A DNA stretch of 6,304 nucleotides from CSBr16-57R1 sp041163265 (GTDB lineage Bacteria; Actinomycetota; Nitriliruptoria; Nitriliruptorales; Nitriliruptoraceae). A program made the position numbers and the translations under genes. Position 1 is the stretch's first letter, and each line of letters begins with the position of its first letter. The DNA lies in contig JBEARL010000072.1 in NCBI GenBank assembly GCA_041163265.1, forward strand, positions 1 to 6,304, written 5' to 3'. Of this stretch, positions 1 to 4,819 are shown in pieces. The notes under the pieces were generated by a model that was not told where the DNA came from, searched no databases, and was given only the letters and a program-made list of their open reading frames with translations.

Positions 1-7
1 CTCCTCC
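1..7 (-). promoter_or_regulatory. Shine-Dalgarno-like site of a gene beyond the left edge
   Basis: Read on the minus strand, the last seven bases are GGAGGAG, a near-perfect Shine-Dalgarno core pointing out of the window. It lies about 100 bases downstream of the ftsB-like gene on the same strand. In other actinobacteria the next gene there is a DUF501 protein (Rv1025 in M. tuberculosis), so this may be its ribosome binding site. The start codon is outside the window, so the link is inference. Confidence 0.4.
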
Positions 8-109
8 GACCGGCCCGCGGGCGCGGGACGGCGCCGCCGGAGCGGCACGGGGTCCGTGGGGAGGGCGCCGGCGAGCGGCGCACGGCGAGGGTACGCGACG
101 AGCGCGGGG
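8..109. other. Short intergenic stretch downstream of the ftsB-like gene
   Basis: About 100 very GC-rich bases between the ftsB-like stop codon and the Shine-Dalgarno-like site at the edge. It contains a 10-base self-complementary sequence (GCCCGCGGGC, 13-22), but no T-run follows, so it is not a convincing terminator. Short minus-strand reading frames are open here but lack coding character. I see no gene. Confidence 0.5.
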
Positions 110-511
110 TCAGCCGGCCCAGCGCCGCAGCAGCGCCAGCAGACGGTCCAGCGGGCCGTCGGGGGCCTCGGTGACGGCGAGCGACGGCTCCGCGATCAGC
201 GGCCGCTCGGTCTCGGGCGGGATCAGGATGTAGGGCACGTCGCCCTGTCGGACCAGGCCCTGCTGCTCGCGGGCCAGCAGCTCGATGGTCAGCGGGTCCT
301 CGAGGTCCGCGGCCCGCTGCTCGAGCCGGGCGTTCTCGGCGGCCAGCGCGGCGCGCTGCTCCTCGAGCAGGGCGACCCGCGCGTCGGCGTCGCGCCGGTT
401 CGCGAACGGCTCGGCGATCGTCGTGGCGCCGAACAGCAGCGCGACGAGGAGGGCGACCCCCAGCGCCAGGTCGGCGAGGCGACCGGGTCGACGCGAGGTC
501 GCGCGGCTCAC
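110..511 (-). CDS. ftsB: FtsB/DivIC-family septum formation protein
   Basis: A 133-residue small bitopic membrane protein of the FtsB/DivIC family, which acts with FtsL and FtsQ in the division complex to activate septal peptidoglycan synthesis. Residues 1-12 are basic and cytoplasmic, about 13-31 form one hydrophobic transmembrane helix, and about 40-73 form a heptad-like coiled coil rich in Ala, Leu, Glu and Arg. The family motif follows (residues 80-96: AREQQGLVRQGDVPYIL). Residues 103-133 are a poorly conserved tail. The start is GTG at 511; it overlaps the enolase stop as GTGA. No Shine-Dalgarno sequence precedes it, so translation probably depends on enolase ribosomes. Its place just after eno matches Rv1024. 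A longer minus-strand open frame reaching into eno is only an antisense-free frame extension without conservation. Family assignment is firm; FtsB versus DivIC naming is arbitrary. Confidence 0.88.
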   Translation of the reverse strand: MSRATSRRPGRLADLALGVALLVALLFGATTIAEPFANRRDADARVALLEEQRAALAAENARLEQRAADLEDPLTIELLAREQQGLVRQGDVPYILIPPETERPLIAEPSLAVTEAPDGPLDRLLALLRRWAG

Positions 512-1794
512 CGGCGCGACCGGGGGAACGCGGCGGCGCCCGGGTACCGCGCGGCGTCGCCCAGCTGCTCCTCGATGCGCAGCAGCTGGTTGTACTTCGC
601 GACGCGGTCGCTGCGCGCGGGGGCGCCGGTCTTGATCTGCCCCGCGTCGACGGCGACGGCGAGGTCGGCGATGGTCGAGTCCTCCGTCTCCCCCGAGCGG
701 TGGCTGACCATCGCGGCCCACCCGGCGCGCTGGGCCAGTGCGACCGTGTCCATCGCCTGCGTCAGCGTGCCGATCTGGTTGACCTTCACGAGCACGGCGT
801 TGGCCGCACGCACGTCGATCGCGCGCCGGACGAAGGCGGGGTTCGTGACCAGCAGGTCGTCGCCGACCAGCTGCACGCGGTCGCCGAGCCGCTCGACGAG
901 GAGACGCCAGCCGTCCCAGTCCTCCTCGTCCAGCCCGTCCTCGATCGAGACGATCGGGTAGCGGTCGACGAGGTCCGCCCAGAGGTCGACCATCTCGGCG
1001 GTCGAGAGCACCCGGCCCTCGCCCTCGAGGTGGTACGCGCCGTCGCGGTACAGCTCGCTGGTCGCCGGGTCGAGCGCCAGCGCGACGTCCGAGCCCGGCT
1101 CGTACCCAGCGCGACCGATCGCCTCGACGAGCAGGTCCAGCGCCGCGACGTTCGACGGCAGGTCCGGCGCGAAGCCGCCCTCGTCCCCGAGGCCGGTCGC
1201 GAGGCCCCGATCCTTCAGCAGCGACCGGAGCGCGTGGTAGACCTCGGCGCCCGTCCGCAGCGCCTCGGCGAAGGTCGGCGCGCCGAGCGGGACGATCATG
1301 AACTCCTGGAGGTCGACGTTCGTGTCGGCGTGGCTGCCGCCGTTGAGGACGTTCATGCACGGCACGGGCAGCGTGTGGGCGTTGGGACCGCCGAGGTAGG
1401 CGTGGAGCGGCAGGCCGACGGCCGCGGCGGCGGCGCGCGCGGTCGCGAGGGAGACGCCGAGCACCGCGTTCGCGCCGAGGTTCGAGCGGTCGTCGGTGCC
1501 GTCGAGCTCGACGAGCGCCGCGTCGAGACCTCGCTGGTCCGTCGCGTCGAGGCCGCGGACGGCCGGTGCGATGTGCTCGGCGACGTTCGCCACGGCCCGC
1601 CGCACGCCCTTCCCGCCGTACCTGGCCGGATCGCCGTCGCGCAGCTCGACGGCCTCGTGGACGCCGGTCGAGGCGCCCGAGGGGACGGCGGCACGCCCCA
1701 GCACGCCGCCCTCGAGGCGGACGTCCACCTCGACGGTCGGGTTCCCGCGCGAGTCCATGACCTCGCGGGCGCGGACGTCGACGATGGTCGGCAC
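508..1794 (-). CDS. eno: Enolase (phosphopyruvate hydratase)
   Basis: A complete enolase of 428 residues, the usual length, converting 2-phosphoglycerate to phosphoenolpyruvate in cytoplasmic glycolysis. The N-terminal domain starts IVDVRAREVMDSRGNPTVEV and carries the flexible loop PSGASTG (residues 38-44). Visible active-site residues are His155 (GGSHADTNVD), Glu164 (QEFMIVP), Glu205 (GDEGGFAP), Lys337 (VLVKVNQIG) and Lys388 (IKTGAPARSD). Mg ligands are Asp242, Glu285 and Asp312, and the signature SHRSGETEDS is at 364-373. All catalytic residues are present, so it should be active. GTG at 1794 is chosen because the family's N-terminus begins there and GAGGGGG lies 5 bases upstream; the same frame stays open about 66 codons further but that part is unlike any enolase. 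It ends in a GTGA overlap with the ftsB-like gene and follows a likely promoter at 1892-1920. Confidence 0.98.
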   Translation of the reverse strand: MPTIVDVRAREVMDSRGNPTVEVDVRLEGGVLGRAAVPSGASTGVHEAVELRDGDPARYGGKGVRRAVANVAEHIAPAVRGLDATDQRGLDAALVELDGTDDRSNLGANAVLGVSLATARAAAAAVGLPLHAYLGGPNAHTLPVPCMNVLNGGSHADTNVDLQEFMIVPLGAPTFAEALRTGAEVYHALRSLLKDRGLATGLGDEGGFAPDLPSNVAALDLLVEAIGRAGYEPGSDVALALDPATSELYRDGAYHLEGEGRVLSTAEMVDLWADLVDRYPIVSIEDGLDEEDWDGWRLLVERLGDRVQLVGDDLLVTNPAFVRRAIDVRAANAVLVKVNQIGTLTQAMDTVALAQRAGWAAMVSHRSGETEDSTIADLAVAVDAGQIKTGAPARSDRVAKYNQLLRIEEQLGDAARYPGAAAFPRSRR

Positions 1795-1799
1795 GGGTT

Positions 1800-1806
1800 C
1801 CCCCTC
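1800..1806 (-). promoter_or_regulatory. Enolase ribosome binding site
   Basis: On the minus strand this reads GAGGGGG, 5 bases before the GTG at 1794. It decides the enolase start in favour of the conserved N-terminus over the longer open frame upstream. Confidence 0.65.
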
Positions 1807-1820
1807 GGCCCCGGACCGCT

Positions 1821-1849
1821 GGGGTCGGGGCGGGTCGGGACGGGACGGG
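1821..1849 (+). other. G-quadruplex motif in the enolase leader (template strand)
   Basis: The plus strand holds six consecutive G-runs of 4, 4, 3, 3, 3 and 3 bases separated by only 2, 1, 2, 2 and 2 bases. This satisfies the usual quadruplex-forming pattern with very short loops, a type known to be especially stable. It lies between the predicted eno promoter and the eno ribosome binding site, on the strand that RNA polymerase reads as template; the mRNA there is C-rich. Whether it folds or has a role in the cell is not visible from sequence. Confidence 0.6.
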
Positions 1850-1891
1850 CGGTGTCGGAGGCCGTCGCGCACCGCGCGCGGCCCGCGCCGG

Positions 1892-1920
1892 ACGCTACGC
1901 CGGGGTGACGGGAGGGGCAA
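1892..1920 (-). promoter_or_regulatory. Predicted housekeeping promoter for eno-ftsB
   Basis: On the minus strand a -35-like TTGCCC (1920-1915) is followed, after exactly 17 bases, by a -10-like TAGCGT (1897-1892), which fits the actinobacterial TAnnnT pattern. Transcription would start near 1885, giving a leader of about 90 bases before the enolase GTG at 1794. It would drive enolase with the coupled ftsB-like gene separately from the upstream genes. This is a pattern match only; in GC-rich DNA such AT-containing hexamers are sparse, which raises its value. Confidence 0.5.
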
Positions 1921-1943
1921 CGACCGTCGACCGCCGTCCGCGC

Positions 1944-2222
1944 TCAGCGGGGCCGGTCGGACTCCTCGGGGAGGCGCCACATCCGCCGCCACACGACCGC
2001 GCCCCCGAACCCCAGGGCGGCGCCGAGGCCGGCCCGCCGCACCCGGTGCGGGGACCCGGCGAGCAGGCCGAGCACGGCACCGACCGCCATCGAACCGAGC
2101 GCGATCGCCGTGTCGGCGGGGAACGGCGGGCGTCCGTCGGGCCGCGGCGGCGGTCCGGCCGGGTCCCAGCCCGCGAGGACGTCCTCGCCCGCGTGCTCCG
2201 CGTCGTGCGCGTCCTCGCTCAT
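1944..2222 (-). CDS. Small predicted membrane protein of unknown function
   Basis: A 92-residue protein I do not recognise. Residues 1-18 are acidic with several His (MSEDAHDAEHAGEDV...), 19-36 are rich in Pro and Gly, and two hydrophobic segments follow (about 37-56 and 65-79) joined by a short basic turn (HRVRR). The tail contains W-R-R-M-W-R and a charged end. By the positive-inside rule the basic turn and the C-terminus may face the cytoplasm, but both cannot do so with two full spans, so one segment may be re-entrant or peripheral. ATG at 2222 is preferred because the frame upstream overlaps mazG and is basic shadow sequence. No Shine-Dalgarno sequence precedes it; TAGCCT ends 7 bases upstream, so leaderless transcription is possible. 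It sits between mazG and eno, where mycobacteria carry lpqU, but it is not LpqU-like. Codon composition supports a real gene; function unknown. Confidence 0.65.
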   Translation of the reverse strand: MSEDAHDAEHAGEDVLAGWDPAGPPPRPDGRPPFPADTAIALGSMAVGAVLGLLAGSPHRVRRAGLGAALGFGGAVVWRRMWRLPEESDRPR

Positions 2223-2229
2223 GGGCGGG

Positions 2230-2235
2230 AGGCTA
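2230..2235 (-). promoter_or_regulatory. Possible leaderless -10 element over the mazG stop codon
   Basis: The minus strand reads TAGCCT, with its TAG being the mazG stop codon, then seven bases, then the ATG of the small membrane protein. This spacing would place the transcription start at or next to the A of ATG. No clear -35 hexamer lies 16-18 bases further upstream. Because the TAG is constrained as a stop codon the match is partly forced, so this is tentative. Confidence 0.3.
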
Positions 2236-3336
2236 CTGCCGCGGCCAGACGCCGCCCCGGTCGCCGTCGGGCGCCGCGAGCGTGGCCTCGGCATCCGCGC
2301 GCAGCCGCGCCGCCGCGGTCCGCGCGACCGCGTCGGCCTCGAGGCCGAGCGCCGCGGCGAGGCCGGCGGCCTGGACGAGGAGCCGACCGAGCGCCTCGGC
2401 GACGTCGGTGGTCACGTCGAGCACCGCGATGGTCGCCCGCAGGTCGGCGTGGATCGCGTCGGCGTCGGTCGGCACCACACCCTCGCGCCGGAGGCGTCGC
2501 AGCAGCGCGTCCAGCAGCGCAAGCCCGGGCATCGCGACGGGCACGCCGTCGAGCGGACCGCGGCCGCCGCCCTCGGCGGCCTTGATGGCGTCCCACGACC
2601 GCTGCACGCCGTCGGCGTCCTCGGGGCGGTCGCCGTCGGCGAAGACGTGCGGATGTCGGCGGACCAGCTTCGTGGCGAGGCCGCGGGCGACGTCGTCGAC
2701 GCCGAACGCGCCGCGCTCGGCCGCGATGCGGGCGTGGAACAGCACCTGCAGGAGCACGTCGCCGAGCTCCTCCGCGACGTCATCGTCGTCCTCGGCGGCG
2801 ACCGCGTCGAGCAGCTCGTAGGTCTCCTCGACGAGGTAGCGGGCGAGGCTGGCGTGGTCCTGCTCGAGGTCCCACGGGCAGCCTCCCTCGGGGTCGCGCA
2901 GCCGATCCATCACGGCGACCGCGCGCAGCAGCTCGGTCCCGCGCGGCAGCTGCGCGAGGAAGACCAGCTCGATCTCGACGTCGTGCTCGGCCACCATCCC
3001 CGACAGCGCCGGTGCGAGGCCGCGCTCGTCGTCGGTCAGCAGGTAGACGACGCTGCCGCGCTCGCGCGCCGCGGCGACCAGCGCCTTCGCGAGCCGCCGG
3101 TCGTCGGGCCCGCCGGGCCGGGTCAGCAGCAGGTCCTCGCGGCCCAGCGCCGCGGGCTCGAGCGGCGCCAGCGCGACTCCCGCCGCCGCCAGCGCCGCCG
3201 CGGAGGGGTGCGCGGCGGGGTCGCGGCAGAGGACGGTCCCGGCCGCGGCCAGCGCCTCCCACGCGTGGAACGGCAGCAGGCCCGGCAGCAGGTCGCTCGT
3301 CTCGACGAGGACGACGCGCCCGCCGGCGCCGCTCAC
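2233..3336 (-). CDS. mazG: MazG family nucleotide pyrophosphohydrolase with degenerate N-terminal domain
   Basis: A 367-residue protein. MazG enzymes hydrolyse nucleoside triphosphates to monophosphates and pyrophosphate in the cytoplasm, clearing aberrant or damaged nucleotides. The MazG part begins near residue 138 (MDRLRDPEGGCPWD) and carries the Mg-binding signature EETYE (170-174) and EELGD (189-193), followed by RRHPHVF (226-232) and W..IK (248-252). A second MazG-like repeat (about 268-350) has lost most acidic ligands. Residues 7-125 resemble the first half of the tetrapyrrole methylase domain in YabN-type fusions: a first strand (VVLVETSDL), a segment of pattern LP...A..VLCRD..AHPSAAALAAAGV, and a strand GSVVYLL, but without the glycine-rich cofactor motif. 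GTG at 3336 overlaps the upstream stop codon (GTGA), without a good Shine-Dalgarno sequence, suggesting coupling. Its position near eno matches Rv1021. The MazG call is firm; the N-terminal homology is inferred by eye. Confidence 0.92.
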   Translation of the reverse strand: MSGAGGRVVLVETSDLLPGLLPFHAWEALAAAGTVLCRDPAAHPSAAALAAAGVALAPLEPAALGREDLLLTRPGGPDDRRLAKALVAAARERGSVVYLLTDDERGLAPALSGMVAEHDVEIELVFLAQLPRGTELLRAVAVMDRLRDPEGGCPWDLEQDHASLARYLVEETYELLDAVAAEDDDDVAEELGDVLLQVLFHARIAAERGAFGVDDVARGLATKLVRRHPHVFADGDRPEDADGVQRSWDAIKAAEGGGRGPLDGVPVAMPGLALLDALLRRLRREGVVPTDADAIHADLRATIAVLDVTTDVAEALGRLLVQAAGLAAALGLEADAVARTAAARLRADAEATLAAPDGDRGGVWPRQ

Positions 3337-4232
3337 CAGCGTCCGGCGCCGACCGCCTGCGGCGCCACGACGACGCCGGCGTCCCCGTCCCAGACCCCGA
3401 TGCGGGACCGGACGGTGACCTCGGCGGCCCGGACGGCGCCGCCGAGCAGCTCGTCGAGCTCGACACCGGCGAGCTGGCGGCGCTCGGACGCGGAGAGGTC
3501 CGCGGCCGCGGTGCTGGACTCCTCGACGACCTCGATCACGTGGAAGCCGAACTGCGACTCGACGGGGTCGAGGACGACGCCGAGCCGCGCCGACCAGACG
3601 GCGGCGTCGAACTCGGGCACGAAGGCACCGCGCTGGCGGGCCCCGAGGAGGCCGCCCTCGATGGCGCTGCCCGGGTCGGTCGAGCGCTCGGCGGCCAGCG
3701 CCGCGAAGTCCGCACCGTCGGCCAGCAGCGCGACGATCTCGTCGGCCTCCACCGCGCTCCCGACGAGGATGTGCCGGGCGGTCCGCGTCTCGAGGGTCCG
3801 GTCGCCGACGAGGTCCAGCACGATCAGGTCGATCGCCGCCTCGGCGGTGAGGAACTCCGCCTCGTAGAAGTCGCGCGGGAACCCGACGTCGACGAGGGTC
3901 GTCTCGAGGGCCGCGGCGCCGCCGACCTGGGCCTCGATGTCGGCCGCGATCGCCGCGACGGCCTCATCGGTGACCTCGAGCCCGCGCTCGGCGAGGACGG
4001 CGAGCAGGATGCGGTTCTGGATGGCGCGCGAGAGGAGGTCGCGCTGCAGGTCGGCCTCGACGACGGACGGGTTCGCCTCGGTCGCCTCGCGGACCCAGCC
4101 CTCGAGCTGCGCGGCCGGGATCTCGACGCCGTCGACGACGGCCACGGCGTCGCGCGGCACGTCGCCGCCGCAGGCGGAGAGGACGAGGGCCGCGGCGAGG
4201 ACCGCGGCCGAGCGGCGGACGGGACGGTGCAC
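3333..4232 (-). CDS. Lipoprotein peptidyl-prolyl cis-trans isomerase (SurA/PpiC type)
   Basis: A 299-residue exported lipoprotein likely to help fold secreted proteins outside the membrane. The N-terminus has basic residues, a hydrophobic core and a lipobox LSAC with lipid-attachment Cys21. Residues about 28-145 form a helical SurA-like N-terminal domain (AVVDGVEIPAAQLEGWV is typical of its first strand and helix). Residues about 150-236 are a parvulin (PpiC) domain: TARHILV with His154, DPGSAIEGGLLG, FVPEFDAAVW, and QFGFHVIEVVE with His231. A 60-residue tail ends in a strand with VTVRSRIGVWD, as in related actinobacterial isomerases. The start is GTG at 4232 with GGAGG 4 bases upstream. The stop overlaps the mazG start by 4 bases. 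It resembles PrsA and SurA, and I leave the symbol blank because the exact orthologue is unclear. Confidence 0.9.
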   Translation of the reverse strand: MHRPVRRSAAVLAAALVLSACGGDVPRDAVAVVDGVEIPAAQLEGWVREATEANPSVVEADLQRDLLSRAIQNRILLAVLAERGLEVTDEAVAAIAADIEAQVGGAAALETTLVDVGFPRDFYEAEFLTAEAAIDLIVLDLVGDRTLETRTARHILVGSAVEADEIVALLADGADFAALAAERSTDPGSAIEGGLLGARQRGAFVPEFDAAVWSARLGVVLDPVESQFGFHVIEVVEESSTAAADLSASERRQLAGVELDELLGGAVRAAEVTVRSRIGVWDGDAGVVVAPQAVGAGRW

Positions 4233-4236
4233 GGGG

Positions 4237-4241
4237 CCTCC
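4237..4241 (-). promoter_or_regulatory. Ribosome binding site of the isomerase gene
   Basis: GGAGG on the minus strand, only 4 bases (CCCC) before the GTG start at 4232, a rather short spacing. The 13 bases from this site through the first base after the start codon are identical to those at the znuB-like gene (5650-5662). Confidence 0.6.
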
Positions 4242-4276
4242 GGTCGGACAGCGGCGCGGGCGGCACCGATGCCCGC

Positions 4277-4282
4277 AGTCTA
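4277..4282 (-). promoter_or_regulatory. Possible -10 element of the isomerase-mazG transcript
   Basis: The minus strand reads TAGACT, matching the actinobacterial -10 pattern TAnnnT, 44 bases before the GTG at 4232; transcription would begin near 4270. I find no good -35 hexamer at 16-18 bases. It lies in the 134-base region between the divergent isomerase and regulator genes. Confidence 0.4.
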
Positions 4283-4354
4283 ACGGTCGTCCCTCGGCGC
4301 CGACCGGGCCCGGGCGGACGCCGGCGCGGCTCGGAGGACGGACCGGGCGACCCG

Positions 4355-4360
4355 TAGGCT
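4355..4360 (+). promoter_or_regulatory. Possible leaderless -10 element of the Fur-family gene
   Basis: TAGGCT is followed by exactly six bases and then the ATG at 4367. With normal -10 spacing, transcription would begin on the A of the start codon, giving a leaderless mRNA. No Shine-Dalgarno sequence stands at a useful distance (the nearest GGAGG is about 30 bases upstream), which supports this. No convincing -35 hexamer is seen. Confidence 0.5.
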
Positions 4361-4366
4361 GCCGGC

Positions 4367-4819
4367 ATGGCGACGGACGCGCACGAGACGGTCGCGGACC
4401 TGCTGCACCGCGACGGCCAGCGGTACACCACGGCCCGCCGCGGGCTCGTCGGGATGCTGCTCGGCCTCACCCGGCCCGCGACGATCGCCGAGCTCGGCGC
4501 GCTCGACCCGGGGCAGTCGCAGAGCTCGCTGTACCGCAACCTCTCGGTCCTCGAGCGGTGCGGCGCCGTGCACCGCCTCTCCTCCGTCGACGGCGTCGCG
4601 CGGTTCGAGCTGTCCGAGGACCTCTCGCACCACCACCATCATCTGGTCTGCGAGCGGTGCGGCCGCCTCGAGGACGTGACGCTGCCGCAGCAGCTCGAGG
4701 CGACGCTGCACCGCATCGCGGCCGACCTCGGCGACGAGCACGGGTACGCGGTGCACCGCCACGCGCTGGAGCTGGTCGGCGTCTGCGACGACTGCGCGGC
4801 GGGCCGCTCAGGCGCCTGA
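4367..4819 (+). CDS. Fur-family metal-responsive repressor, probably Zur-like
   Basis: A 150-residue Fur-family regulator, of usual length. Residues about 5-75 form the winged-helix DNA-binding domain, with the recognition helix in SQSSLYRNLSVLERCGAVHRL (51-71). A hinge leads to the dimerisation domain with five histidines (88-92) directly before LVCERCG. Two CxxC pairs, Cys95/Cys98 and Cys140/Cys143, form the structural zinc site. Such proteins bind DNA as metal-loaded dimers and repress metal-uptake genes. It faces a zinc- or manganese-type ABC importer, which favours a zinc-sensing (Zur) role, but the cysteine just before the His cluster in M. tuberculosis Zur (Cys76, in the stretch RRCSEHHHHH) has no counterpart here; Glu84 or Asp85 stands near that place. 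ATG at 4367 is the natural start and is probably leaderless. The last 12 bases overlap the end of the convergent permease gene. Family is sure; metal specificity is inference. Confidence 0.93.
   Translation: MATDAHETVADLLHRDGQRYTTARRGLVGMLLGLTRPATIAELGALDPGQSQSSLYRNLSVLERCGAVHRLSSVDGVARFELSEDLSHHHHHLVCERCGRLEDVTLPQQLEATLHRIAADLGDEHGYAVHRHALELVGVCDDCAAGRSGA
4808..4819. repeat. Perfect 12-bp palindrome forming the shared end of two convergent genes
   Basis: TCAGGCGCCTGA equals its own reverse complement. Its right end is the TGA of the Fur-family gene and its left end, read on the minus strand, is the TGA of the permease. Both genes therefore end with the same codons TCA GGC GCC TGA, giving Ser-Gly-Ala at both C-termini. 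The symmetry does not extend into the flanks. A 9-base direct repeat, GCGGGCCGC, lies on each side (4799-4807 and 4827-4835). Confidence 0.9.

Noticed and set aside
512..1360. Possible long N-terminal extension of the ftsB-like protein inside enolase
   Set aside because: The upstream part is only an alternative reading of eno codons. FtsB proteins are short, and the GTGA overlap gives a natural start.
1872..1881. Palindrome CCGCGCGCGG in the eno leader as a terminator or riboswitch stem
   Set aside because: It is alternating GC without a loop, T-run or conserved riboswitch elements, so chance is sufficient.
700..1908. Plus-strand open frame of 402 codons opposite enolase
   Set aside because: It is a mirror of a certain enolase gene, with an Arg/Val/Asp-rich product lacking domains. 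Stop codons are simply rare in this frame.
1795..1992. Possible N-terminal extension of enolase upstream of 1794
   Set aside because: The frame is open but the added sequence is Arg/Pro-rich and unlike enolases, and the ribosome binding site and conserved N-terminus point to GTG at 1794.
2110..3867. Long plus-strand open frame of 585 codons opposite mazG and the isomerase gene
   Set aside because: Its product is low-complexity, rich in Arg, Gly and Ala, and matches no family pattern. It lies antisense to two well-supported genes; such frames arise from GC-rich third positions.
4304..4313. 10-base palindrome CCGGGCCCGG between the divergent isomerase and regulator promoters, as a metalloregulator operator
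   Set aside because: Known Zur and Fur boxes are longer and AT-containing; short all-GC palindromes are frequent by chance in this sequence.
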